Positions 46,600 to 56,677 of a DNA stretch of 64,000 nt are shown in pieces (positions within the stretch are counted from its first letter, which is position 1; each line of letters begins with the position of its first letter). This DNA comes from Pestalotiopsis fici W106-1 (lineage: Eukaryota > Ascomycota > Sordariomycetes > Amphisphaeriales > Sporocadaceae). A program made the position numbers and the translations under genes. The DNA is taken from positions 1,303,449 to 1,367,448 of the forward strand of contig NW_006917095.1 of NCBI RefSeq assembly GCF_000516985.1. The letters are read 5' to 3'. Under the pieces are notes generated by a model. The model worked only from the letters and a program-made list of their open reading frames with translations. It was not told the DNA's origin and did no database searches.

Positions 46600-47673
46600 T
46601 TATAGGCATTGCGCCAGAAAATCTACGCCTTTCTGAATGAGCGCAAAGGCAGCGTCGTCACGCTTAAGTCTGGCATCGAATCCGTGAGCAGCGCCTTCAA
46701 CAAGATGTAGCTCCGTCTTGATTCCATTCTTCTGCAGCTCCTCATGCGCCCTTTTTGCAAACTTTGCGTCCACCACCACGTCCGCGGTGCCTTGGACAAA
46801 GACCGTTGGCGGAAAGTCGGGTCTCTTGAGCAGTTTCTCAGGGTCCACCAGATCGTACTCGTTCTCGGCAATAATCTTATCGAATTGGATGCCCTTTCGA
46901 ACCGATGTGACGAGATAGGCCCCGCGAGGCGTGCTCAGATCAGGCCCATTGGGACCAAAGGGGGGCGGTGCAGCGACCGGCGGAGGATATTCGTCAAACA
47001 CCTTTTCGATGAAATCGGCTGGTGGTGGTGCGGATGCATTGGAAGGCGCGGCGCTGACTCCGGTATGATAAAATGGATCGCGGAGGTATTTGAAACCAAA
47101 CAGATCCAAAATCGCTTTGGGCGGGTGTGTACGAGAAGCCTAGAAACGTGCCCAAGAGGCCTTAATCATGATGATTCTCGCACTGGAATGCTTGTGTGAA
47201 TCGGCTTACCATTAGCAGTGCTAGACCTCCACCACACGAATGACCGAGAGTGACAATGTTCTTTCCGTTAACCTGGATACCACGATCCCGCTGAAGAAGT
47301 GCTGGGAGCTCATTCTGCGCCCATTCGTAGGCGGCCACCGAATCAGCAACTGGGCCGTTCAGCACAGAAATCGTGGGACAAAGACGATAGTCGGAAGCTA
47401 CGGCAATGAATCCAGCTTCGTGCAAAGCCTCGATATACGCAGCTGGAAGCATGGCCCGACTGCCAACAACATAGCCGCCGCCGTGGAAATACAATGCTGC
47501 AGAAATGGGTTAGCACAGTGTTTCTCGAGTAGTAATGTGCAGTGTATAGAGGGTCTTTTCTAACCGATTCCCTTGATTGAGCTGATATCCTTGGGCAGGT
47601 GCACAGTAGCTGTCAGATTTACTGCCTGGCTCTCGTAGTTGGCGACCTTGAAGACGTAGTCGATGCTCGCCAT
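46600..47673 (-). CDS. HSL-family alpha/beta-hydrolase (esterase)
   Basis: Three exons, 47673-47565, 47496-47210 and 47139-46600, giving 311 aa. It is a hormone-sensitive-lipase type esterase (Abhydrolase_3): oxyanion motif HGGGY at residues 41-45, YRLCP, nucleophile elbow GHSCGG with Ser123, the acidic residue in FVQGTADVVVD, and the catalytic His in VEGAAHGFDA. There is no signal peptide, so it should be cytosolic. The central insertion after exon 3 start (a Pro/Ala-rich APPPADF and PPPVAAPPPF stretch) forms the cap. It is divergent from the ThDP-enzyme gene, and both share a promoter of about 550 bp with one perfect TCCGCGGA site. Confidence 0.92.
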
Positions 47674-48226
47674 TTTGTTTTTCTTCGAATACTGTTGACC
47701 AGTGATGTTTTCATTCAATAAGAAAGGGATTTTTTTTAGTCAATGCAATGTTATGTTGACGAAATGCAGAATGATGCTGACGCAATCGTTGCTACTTTCG
47801 GTACTGGTGCTCGGGCGCATATCAGAAATGCACTTATAGCTGTTGTGAGACATACATACCTACAGGCGCTATAGTAATAGTGACTGCAGGGATCCTTGAT
47901 TCCGCGGAACCAGTACGTTGGGCCCTGCTATGATTACCATCATCTGCCTTCCCCAATATAGCACTAAGTCTAGTCACGTCACAAATGGGGGATGTTCGGA
48001 ATCGCTGGTGGAGCGACTCTATATGACGGATATAATTGCCGCTATTGGGAGCCGGGGGCCCCATCCTTTTCCCCGCAAGGTACTTGTCAAGCTGATTTCG
48101 TGGCCATCCTGCTGGATACAAGGAGAGTCATCCTGTTGATAAATCGTGTAAGAGACGAAGGAAAGATTGCTCTGAAACTTTGTGTGCTCAAACTTAGACG
48201 ATATTGTTTTTAATCTACTGAGAAAG
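47674..48226. other. Divergent promoter of esterase and ThDP enzyme
   Basis: No gene is seen in it. Contains one CCGCGG site and a T-run near 47731. Confidence 0.55.
47902..47909. promoter_or_regulatory. CCGCGG site 5, divergent promoter
   Basis: Perfect TCCGCGGA followed by ACC, between the divergent esterase (229 bases from its ATG) and ThDP-enzyme (about 318 bases from its start). One site may serve both genes. Confidence 0.6.
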
Positions 48227-50178
48227 ATGTGAGAGAAGCATATCTCGATTGCCACCAGCTACATGCTAACAATAGCCACAGGGGGGAGTATACAGCATCA
48301 TCTGCCTTTTTCGAGGCACTATGGGATGTATGTTACCGTTCAAAATTGTTCAGGATATTCGAGGTTGAGATGGCTTACTAGGATACAGGCCGGTGTACGA
48401 TACTGTTTTGTAAATCTGGGGTCAGATCATCCCAGTATGATAGAGGCCATGGTCAAAGGACAGAAGGAGAGACGAGACAGCTTTCCTAAATTTATCACTT
48501 GCCCGAGCGAGATGGTGGCCTTGTCAATGGCAGATGGCTACGCTCGTGTCACTGGACAACCTCAGGCGGTCATTGTGCACGTGGACGTCGGCACTCAGGC
48601 ACTGGGGTGCGCCGTTCACAATGCCAGCGTCGGACGCGCGCCCGTACTCATCTTTGCCGGTCTGTCCCCAGTCACGTTGGAAGGCGAATACCGAGGCAGT
48701 CGGACCGAGTTCATCCACTGGTTGCAAGACGTCCCGGACCAGAAAGCCATTGTTTCGCAGTATTGCCGCTACTCTGCCGAGTTGAAAAAGGGCAAGAACA
48801 TTAAGCAGATGGTGAACCGGGCCTTGAGCTTTGCCACGAGTGAGCCTCGAGGTCCCGTCTACTTGCAAGGGGCGCGCGAAGTCATGGAGGAGGTCATAGA
48901 ACCGTACAAGATTCGGCAAGAGTTCTGGACACCCGTCGAGCTCGGCGGTCTCATGCCCAAGCAACTGGATCTTATTGCTCAGTCCTTGGTTTATGCTCGG
49001 GAGCCTCTCATCATCACGGGGTATAGCGGGCGCAATACCGAGGTGGTGCCTTTGCTTACGGAGCTGGCAAACATTGTCAAGGGTTTACGTGTGCTCGATA
49101 CCATGGGCTCGGACCTCTCTTTCCCTGCGGACCACCCCGGCTGGCTGAGTGTCAGGTACGGATCCGACGATGCGATTCGCACGGCCGATGTGATACTGGT
49201 CGTCGATTGTGATGTGCCGTGGATCTACACTCAGTGTAGACCAGCGGAAGATTGCAAAATCATTCACTTTGATGTGGACCCTCTGAAACAACAAATGCCT
49301 CTCTTCTACATTGATGCGATACTGCGTTGTCGCGTCAATACTGCATTTGCTCTCAGCCAGATTGTCAATTATTTGAAAACCGACTTATGGAGTCAAATCA
49401 GCGCCAATCAGGAGCAATTTGACAATCGAGGGTCTTCATTACAAGCATCATACAAACAAAAGTTGAAGACAATCGCCTCGCAAGCCGAGCCAAACTCGGA
49501 CGGCTCGCTCGGATGTGGCTACCTGATCTCGCAACTCCGGAAGGCGTGCCCTGCAGACACCACTTGGGTCATTGAAGTCGTCACCAATACATTTACTGTG
49601 GCTGATCAGCTCCAGGCAACATTGCCTGGCAGTATCTTCAGTTCCGGTGCCGGTGGCCTCGGTTGGTCGGGCGGAGCGGCTCTAGGTGTCAAGATGGCCA
49701 TTGAGGACCGCAGCGGAGGCAAAGGGAAGTTTGTGTGCCAAATCATTGGTGATGGTTGCTTTCTCTTCTCCGTTCCATCCAGCGTGTACTGGATTGGGCA
49801 GAAATACGGGATCCCAGTACTGACTATCGTGTTGAACAACAATGGTAGGTCAAAGTTGACAATTTCATCCATCAAGTAGAATTATGGAAAAGATCATGAG
49901 CTGACAGGCTGTCATTAACTCTTATAGGCTGGAACGCGCCGCGCAAGTCTCTCCTCCTTGTCCATCCCGATGGACTAGGATCCAAGGTCAGCAACGAAGA
50001 GCTCAACATCTCATTTACGCCCAATCCCGAATACGCTACCATTGCCAAAGGTGCTTCGGGCGGGAAGTGCTGGGCAGAGCGAGCCGAAACCGTGGACGAA
50101 CTGACACGATTGCTGCCAGAGGCTGTGAAGGCTGTTCAAGGTGGCGTTTCCGCGATCTTGGATGCTCGTATAGTATAG
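48227..50178 (+). CDS. ThDP-dependent lyase/decarboxylase (acetolactate synthase-like fold)
   Basis: Best model has four exons: 48227-48228 (only AT of the start codon), 48282-48327, 48389-49844, 49928-50178, giving 584 aa. It begins MGEYTASSAFFEALWDAGVR. ThDP-enzyme marks are CPSEMVALSMADGYARVTG with the cofactor-activating Glu57, GRAPVLIFAGLSP, a central FAD-type/TH3 domain (LVYAREPLIITGYSGRN), and the C-terminal ThDP/Mg motif starting GDGCFLFSVPSSVYW and ending VLNNNGW. The family covers acetolactate synthase, benzoylformate decarboxylase and aldehyde lyases. Absence of a mitochondrial leader and location in an aromatic-type cluster argue against branched-chain amino-acid synthesis. It probably handles a 2-keto acid or aldehyde made by the neighbouring oxygenase. 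The first exon is inferred; no in-frame ATG lies in the exon containing GEYTASS. Confidence 0.85.
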
Positions 50179-50692
50179 TCTGCGTAGTAACAAAATTCAT
50201 GGGCCGTTCATTGAATGAAGATCTACTCCTAATGACTGAATAAAGTTATTGCTTGTTGAGATCACGACGAAGCATGAAAATCATGCACTGCTAGTTCAGT
50301 GCGAATAACCACGGTATCCCACCATTACTGACTCAATTCTGGTTGGCAATGTAGAATACTTAGACCTTTAAATGCCCGACTTCTTTCATGTTTCTCATCA
50401 AGTACATCATCCTCGTGTAATCACTTTCTGTCTGGCTCAACTTGGCTCTTCGAAGCAACCTCTTTTTGTTGTGACATTGAGTTAGAAATACAGAGGTAGA
50501 ATCGGACTGGTACAATGACAATATTCGCGCAAAGTGTGTAGCAGCAGGAAAAACCCTTGACAACACAAAGGACAAATTGTATCTGTCTTGGCCCCGGGTC
50601 TGCATCTATGAAAGGCCATCTTTGCCGATATCCTTTGTGCTGCCGATTTACCTCTACGAGACCTAAAAAGGCCTATCATATTGGGCATGATC

Positions 50693-50700
50693 TCCGCGGG
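50693..50700. promoter_or_regulatory. CCGCGG site 6, CocE promoter
   Basis: TCCGCGGG followed by ACCTCTACC. It opens the short tandem at 50698-50722. Confidence 0.55.
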
Positions 50701-50775
50701 ACCTCTACCGGGAACCTCTACCGCATCGTTTTGTTTCTAATAGTGACCATAGGACTTCCCAGAACCACCTTAACC

Positions 50776-50783
50776 TCCGCGGA
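50776..50783. promoter_or_regulatory. CCGCGG site 7, CocE promoter
   Basis: Perfect TCCGCGGA followed by ACC, the same extension as site 5; 347 bases upstream of the CocE start. Confidence 0.6.
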
Positions 50784-50860
50784 ACCTAGTCCAGCCTGGC
50801 CATGGCGGAATTGATGGCGTAGTGGATCCCGGTCCTGATTCACCGGAACCACCCCCGAGC

Positions 50861-50868
50861 TCCGCGGA
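50861..50868. promoter_or_regulatory. CCGCGG site 8, CocE promoter
   Basis: Perfect TCCGCGGA, 262 bases upstream of the CocE start. A half-site-like ACCGGAACC lies 20 bases before it. Confidence 0.6.
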
Positions 50869-51122
50869 AGCCCATACGGTCAGGTGGACGGTCATGGACA
50901 GGATGTCTGCAGTGTCGCTCAGAGAACAGAAACACCTCATGAAAGTAACAGTAACAAACGAAGGGTTTTACAAAAAGATATTAAATGCCATTCACGCATT
51001 ACAGTATGCCACCTCTGGACTAGAGCATAGAGTTAATTGAACCTTCCCAAGGGCATATGTAAACGTGTGCCTTTTGTATTAGAACCAATCATTATCAACC
51101 AGATCGGCACACACTTGACACC

Positions 51123-53289
51123 ATGAGCGGACCAAAGCTTGAGCATGGGGGATTCCCCATCCCATGGACTCCTACCGTCCGACCCGAAGACGAGACAAAT
51201 ATGTATCCATACAGGAAGCAGGTTCCGAGTACCAGAAACCTACCTGTCGGCTGGACGTTTGCACCGGGCAGACGACCTTTTCACCAAGAAACCGTATTCG
51301 ATGAAGCGGTTGAGATACCAATGCGAGACGGAGCAAAGGTTCGTCAAAATCAAGTTATTTCTACAAGGGCAAAGGCTAATCTGAGGGCTCGAAGATTTAC
51401 TGTGACATATTCAGACCCGTTACGGACGAAAAGGTCCCTGCTATACTGGCAGTAAGCCCGTATGGCAAAAATGGACATGGTCGGTAATCAAGTGCTATTG
51501 ATAGTTTGATATACAAGTCTAACTATGGTATCGTCGCAAAGGCTTCCGTATCTTTGACAACATTCCGTTTCGACTTGGACTACCAGAGAGTGCCACCTCT
51601 GGGCTAGAAAAGTTTGAAGGGTGAGGATTCCAATTTCGGGTAATGAAGTTGCTCTTGCTAATCAGGGCGCATCTGCAGCCCTGACCCTGTTGAATGGTGC
51701 CCTCGAGGATATGCCATTGTCAACGTAGACATCCGAGGTTCCTGGGATAGTGAAGGTAACCTCTATATCGAAGGAAGTCAAATGGGTAAGTACGCTCCTG
51801 ATCCAAAGTTGTACCGTCGACGAAGATTGATTGACAAAAGTCAGGTATCGATGGCTACGACACGGTCGAATTCATTGCAGCACAGCCATGGTGCAATGGT
51901 GCTGTCAGCATGTGTGGAAATTCCTGGCTAGCAACAGAGCAGTGGGCGACTGCCATCCAAAAGCCGCCTTCGCTCAAGTGTATTGCACCTTGGGAGGCGT
52001 TTACAGACAAGTATCGCGACCTCATTTGCCGTGGCGGTGTCCCCAAGACGAATTTCGCTTCATTCATCTTCAATAAGACGATTCGTGGCAGAAACCTCCG
52101 GGAAGACATTGGTGCGGCGCTCACCGAGTGGCCCCTGTTCAATGGCTACTGGGAGGACAAGGTTTACGACACCAAAGATCTCACCTTGCCTATATATGCG
52201 CTCGTGAGCTACTCATCGGGCAACCACGGCTCCGGGACCGTGCGAGGCTTCAATAGGGCAGCCTCCAAGGACAAGTGGATTCGCTTTCATCCGACTCAGG
52301 AGTGGTTTGACCTTTACACTCCGCGATACATCGATGACCTGCAGCGTTTCTATGATCGGTATTTGAAGAACATTGACAATGGGTGGGAGCAGACCCCTAA
52401 AGCCAGGGTGTCCATTCTCACTTATGGAAACCGTTTCGAGCCTGTATGAGACCATATGGTTCAAGTGCTTTTATTAGATACACCGACTAACTGGGTATAT
52501 TAGGGTCCAATGTGGGACGTCCCTTTCGCTGACTATCCCGTCCCCTCGACGGAATATCGTGCACTCTACCTTCAAGATGCCGGAAAACTGGCTACTTCAT
52601 CGCAAGCCAAGGAGAGCTCCGTCGCACATTATGCAGACAGCTACCAGGCCAAGCCATCTGAATTTCAATTGACATTTGACAAAGCTACAACCCTTGTTGG
52701 CCATTCCAAAGCAGTGTTGTGGATGTCCTGCAGAGACAAGGACGACATGGACGTCTATGTCTCCATCCGCAAGCTGAGCACGAGTGGCGAGGTGCTCGAA
52801 CACGTCAATGTTCCGTGGGAAAAGTTGCCCGAAGGCGTCAACACTCAATACGACGTTCCCATGGCGCAGACAGTCAAGGTGAGTCAGATGCACACAATAC
52901 CGATGATAGATCATTGAAGGCGAACTATTCCTAACATGCCGAATAAACAGTACACCGGACCGACTGGCATCCTTCGGGCCTCACACCGAGCCCAGATTCC
53001 AGAACGAAGCACTCCCATGATCCCGTACCACCCACACGATAGGGAGGAGAAAGTTACGCCGGGTGATGTTGTCAAGCTGGAGATCTCGCTCTGGCCCATG
53101 GGCATCCACTTTGAAGCTGGGGAGAGCCTGCTATTCCGTATTCAGGGCTTTATTGACACGAGCTCTGATTTCCCGAGTCACATTGACAAGAAGCTCGATA
53201 ATCTGAACGAGGGTCAGCATATTATCCATTTTGGTGGCAAGTATGATTCGAGCATCATTGTGCCTGTTGTTCCATTGCCATCTCAATAG
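51123..53289 (+). CDS. CocE/NonD-family (X-Pro dipeptidyl-peptidase-like) hydrolase
   Basis: Seven exons: 51123-51338, 51395-51479, 51542-51620, 51679-51785, 51845-52443, 52504-52878, 52951-53289, giving 599 aa with consistent phases. The N-terminal alpha/beta-hydrolase domain shows VEIPMRDGAKIYCDIFRP, ILAVSPYGKNGHG, GYAIVNVDIRGSWDSEG, IDGYDTVEFIAAQPWCNG and the nucleophile region MCGNSWLATEQW (Ser189; family motif GxSYxG). The C-terminal third is the jelly-roll PepX_C domain, with VSIRKL, ASHRAQIPE and PGDVVKLEISLWPMG. The class hydrolyses esters or amides of small acyl compounds, as in cocaine esterase. No signal peptide. It carries three CCGCGG sites in its promoter, the most of any gene here, and is the last gene of the cluster before the conserved block. 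Confidence 0.92.
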
Positions 53290-54032
53290 ATTGAAGCTAG
53301 TATAGTATTAGCAGCGTATCTGCTTCTATGTAGATGAACTTTTTGGATTCATGATGCTTTAAGTCGCATGAATAGTGTGCAATCTATGCGTTTCAGCAGA
53401 TACAAGCCATCAAACCTCAATCGATAGGCATAATTCGACTCTGAATATTCACAACACTGTGGACTACGTAGTTTTCTCCTCTTCAAAATGTATATTCACA
53501 TAGGGCATGCTGGCCAGAGAGTAGTCTTTTGTGATAGGCAACTCCAAAACAGTCTGTCCGTCGCGGTTAATCAGGCTTGAGACTCAACTGCAAATGAGGG
53601 AACAACCAACGTAGTTTAGTGACGATAATGGGTGAACAATGCGAACAAATCTGAATAACGCAGACATAAGCGAATATGAGTTCCAAAAAAACAGAGATTT
53701 GGTCGCAATATACCAGTATTTTATTTTGGCTGATGATACAGAGTAGTTGGGTCGTGCATATATAAAATTGGTGTACACCCTGAAAGAAAGTTGGAGCACT
53801 AATGTGGCGGGTACAGGGGTGTAGTTACCATATGGGGGTTGCTTTAGGTAGATCAGACTCAAGGCACGGGCCAGATGGACTAGCTAGGTCGGACTTTCAG
53901 AGCCTCCGGTTGGCAGGAAAATTCCCTGGAGCTCGCGTACGGGGATAGCTTCAAGTGAGCGTTGGGTTGATTGGCAGCGAAGAAGGGAGTACATCCAGGT
54001 CCCGGTCGCCACTAATCCTACAGATCGCAACC
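53290..54032. other. Cluster/core boundary, no gene seen
   Basis: AT-rich DNA between the CocE stop and uL5m. No protein-like frame and no CCGCGG. Confidence 0.5.
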
Positions 54033-55213
54033 ATGGCATCGTTACGGGAGGTTCCTCGCGCGGCGAGGCACATGTTAAAGACTTCGTCGCTACAGTCTTC
54101 CACGACCACATTCCGGAGATGCGCATCGACCGAGGCCGCGTCTGCCAATTCGGCGCCTGCTGTGTTGGATGTCGAGACTGAGTCTGGTCTCTCAGCACCG
54201 ATTGTGCAGAGAAGTGAAATCAAGATCCAAGATCCGAGGAAACGAGCAAGTCGGAGAGAAATGGAGCTGCCGCATTCAAGGTCAATTCTGCCTGCCATGA
54301 ACTATCATTAGCACCAGGTCAATATCTAACTAAGACCTCACATGCAGATACCGGTATCATCCGCCCAAGTACTACAGAGGTCCTCTGCACCCAGTCCAGC
54401 CGCCGCCGTCCTCCGACCCCGTGGCCCGCGACTTCGTACCGGGACCCTTCAACCTCCCGCGTCTCAAGCAGACGTTGCACAGCACTGTCGCATCAGACCT
54501 CATGACACTAGCATACCAGCACAAGATCCCCGGTACGCCCGACAAGCCGGAGCGGATACGATTGCGAAGCTGGGGCGACGAGAGCCCGTACATGGAGAAC
54601 CGACCAAAGCGCGGGCCACGTGGTGCCGACGTGCTGCTACCGCTGGAGCAGAAGATTACGTACCGCAACGTTCCCGAAATCAAGTGCATCCACATTGCGT
54701 CGTTCATGCCGCAGGCCAAGAAGAGCCAGGACTACGTGACGGTGGCCAAGGCCGTGATACAGAGCATCACGGGAGTGCGGCCCCAGGCTACGCACGTCCA
54801 GCACAGTGTCGCGCAGTGGCAGATTGTCAAGGGCGACCGCGCCGGTGTCAAGGCCACCATCCACGGTCACCAGGCCTACGAGTTCCTCGACAAGATGATC
54901 CACCTCGTCTTCCCCAAGATCAAGGAGTGGAAGGGTGTTGCTGGTTCCACAGGAGACGGCGCCGGAAATCTGGCTTGGGGTTTCCAGCCTAGCCAAATGA
55001 TGTTCTTTCCCGAAGTCGAGGCCAACTATTCCCTTTACCCTGCAAAGGTAGGTGTTTGTATATGATACACGTGGGCGTATGTATGCTGACTGAATTATCT
55101 AGATGATCCCCGGTTGCCGAATCTTTGTCGAGACCACAGCCAAGTCTGACAGACACGCCCGCCTGCTGCTTCAATCATTAGGCGTACCTTTCCACGGCAA
55201 GCTGATTGATTAA
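54033..55213 (+). CDS. MRPL7: Mitochondrial large-subunit ribosomal protein uL5m
   Basis: Three exons, 54033-54280, 54348-55047 and 55103-55213, giving 352 aa. A Ser/Arg/Ala-rich N-terminus (MASLREVPRAARHMLKTSSL) looks like a mitochondrial targeting sequence. The ribosomal L5 core follows, with IKCIHIASFMPQAKKSQDYV, GVRPQATHVQHSVAQWQIVKG, an L5 C-terminal domain with YEFLDKMIHLVFPKIKEWKG, the GNLAWGFQPSQMMFFPEVE motif and KMIPGCRIFVETTAKSDRHA ending GVPFHGKLID. This matches yeast Mrpl7/Neurospora uL5m, a part of the central protuberance of the mitoribosome. The first intron uses a GTCAAT donor, which is unusual but gives the only in-frame join. Confidence 0.93.
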
Positions 55214-55505
55214 AAGGGAACTCGATAGTCGTATCAGGAAGGAAATGTGTACATGAACCATCATATAAAGCAAACCATGTGTAGAGTGTAATATATCTGT
55301 ATCACCAATGACGGTCAAAACAATTCTTGCTCTTGGTATCTTTTTGTCATTGCAGGTATCTTTTGCCAATGCGGCTATGCCAGCAAGGCCTCTCTATTTA
55401 TGAGAAGGTAAAAACATATATCCGCCCAACGCCAAAATATGCCAGTCGTGATGAAGTCTTCCTTTTTGCCCATGTCATTTCATTTCGAGTCGTGCTTTTC
55501 TATTT

Positions 55506-56189
55506 CTACGCACTCGCGACCTTTTCCCTCAGGCCGTTGATGACAACATCGACGGCATCCATATTTGCAGCGTCGACCTTGTCCGCCTCTTTACCTTCTC
55601 TCTTGGCCAGCTCCTTGCTCACAACGTCCATGGCGGGCTGGTAGTTTCTGCATGCCGAGCTAACCGCATAGACGGCCTTTCTCCTGACGTCCTTCTTCTC
55701 AGGCTCCGCAGCGGCATCCACGGCTTGATCGCCCTTGGCGACGCGCTCGCCCAGGACCATGGCAACCAGCTTCTCGAGGCCGCCGAGGGCGACGAGGCGC
55801 TCCTGGGAGGGCTCGTTGTTCTGGACGGCAGTACCGACGACCCAGGCGGCCATGCGGCGGATCTCGTCCTCGTCGTGGGCGAGCAGCTCGAGCAGCGGGG
55901 TCCAGAGCCCGAGCTTGGAAAGCAGGTTGGCATTGTCGAGCGACTCAATGAGCTGCTCCAGGTTGTCCAGCGCCGTCAGCTTGGACTCGAGGGTGATCTC
56001 GGGGTCGGGCGACATGACGTTCTCCATGGCGGCCACCATGAGGTCGGCGTCCGAGGGCCCGCCCAGCAGCGCGGCAATGGCGTCGGCGTTGGGCGATCGT
56101 ACTGGTGCCGAGTCGGTCGTGTTGTCTTCTTTTTGTGTAGAGGCGTTGATGCTCCATTTCAGGAGATCGTTGAGGCGCTTGTCTTCCAT
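55506..56189 (-). CDS. FES1: Hsp70 nucleotide-exchange factor FES1 (HspBP1 family)
   Basis: Intronless, 227 aa. The N-terminus MEDKRLNDLLKWSINAS is the hallmark of fungal Fes1, followed by a Ser/Thr linker and then armadillo-like repeats: LTALDNLEQLIESLDNANLL, LLELLAHDEDEIRRMAAWVV, VQNNEPSQERLVALGGLEKL, RRKAVYAVSSACRNYQPAMD. The C-terminus is shorter than yeast Fes1 (290 aa), as in other filamentous fungi. Fes1 releases ADP and misfolded clients from cytosolic Hsp70 and delivers them for degradation. It is convergent with uL5m. A perfect four-unit heat-shock element lies 313 bases upstream. Confidence 0.95.
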   Translation of the reverse strand: MEDKRLNDLLKWSINASTQKEDNTTDSAPVRSPNADAIAALLGGPSDADLMVAAMENVMSPDPEITLESKLTALDNLEQLIESLDNANLLSKLGLWTPLLELLAHDEDEIRRMAAWVVGTAVQNNEPSQERLVALGGLEKLVAMVLGERVAKGDQAVDAAAEPEKKDVRRKAVYAVSSACRNYQPAMDVVSKELAKREGKEADKVDAANMDAVDVVINGLREKVASA

Positions 56190-56501
56190 TGTGGGAAATG
56201 TGATTGTGAAATTTGTAAACTCGTCTTTTTTTGAGTTGGAATTTTTGTTTCAGGTTGCTTTACGTCGTCGCCGAGACTTGTATATGAAGCTTCTTCGAAT
56301 GTGCAGAAATCGTAGGTGGGGTGTGGTTTTGGTCCTACGAATTGTTTTGAATCGCGACTTTTCGTCACAGTTTGTGGTTGTTGGTTTTATCTTGTTTAAT
56401 GACAAGATGAATTATATCAGAATAAGTTCGAATGCTCAAGTTTTGTTGTTCCAACCGACTTTTGCGCATCGACTTCTAGATGTTTTCCAACGTCATATCC
56501 A

Positions 56502-56519
56502 GAATGTTCGCGAACATTC
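56502..56519. promoter_or_regulatory. Perfect heat-shock element upstream of FES1
   Basis: GAATGTTCGCGAACATTC, an 18-bp perfect palindrome made of four alternating GAA/TTC units each spaced by two bases: the consensus site for the Hsf1 trimer. It lies 313 bases upstream of the FES1 ATG. FES1 is a known stress-induced gene in yeast, so the position makes sense. Confidence 0.8.
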
Positions 56520-56629
56520 CTACAGAAAAAGCATATCGATAAGGTACCTGACACAGGCTGAGAGTGTGTGCAGGACCTGACCTGGGTCCAACTCCAGAGA
56601 GTCGGCTAGCGCCAGATCACGTGTAGCTT

Positions 56630-56677
56630 AATTGCACCCTGGATTTCCGTTGAGCTTCCATCATCCAGGGTGCAATT
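56630..56677. repeat. Perfect 15-bp inverted repeat (hairpin)
   Basis: Arm AATTGCACCCTGGAT at 56630-56644 and its exact reverse complement at 56663-56677, with an 18-base loop. It lies upstream of FES1, beyond the heat-shock element. No coding frame or target-site duplication was seen, so its origin is unknown. Confidence 0.85.

Larger units (their letters stand above)
50179..51122. other. CocE/NonD hydrolase promoter region
   Basis: No convincing gene (short frames only). It has three CCGCGG sites in 175 bp and a 12-13-nt imperfect tandem, GGGACCTCTACC then GGAACCTCTACC, at 50698-50722. Confidence 0.55.

Noticed and set aside
46782..46787. CCGCGG within coding sequence (also 11847, 37941, 44822, 44849)
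   Set aside because: Inside exons of GC-rich codons, where the hexamer is expected by chance.
36822..53289. Reading the cluster as a secondary-metabolite biosynthesis cluster
   Set aside because: No backbone enzyme (PKS, NRPS, terpene cyclase, DMATS) is present; hydrolases, an oxygenase and a lyase point to breakdown.
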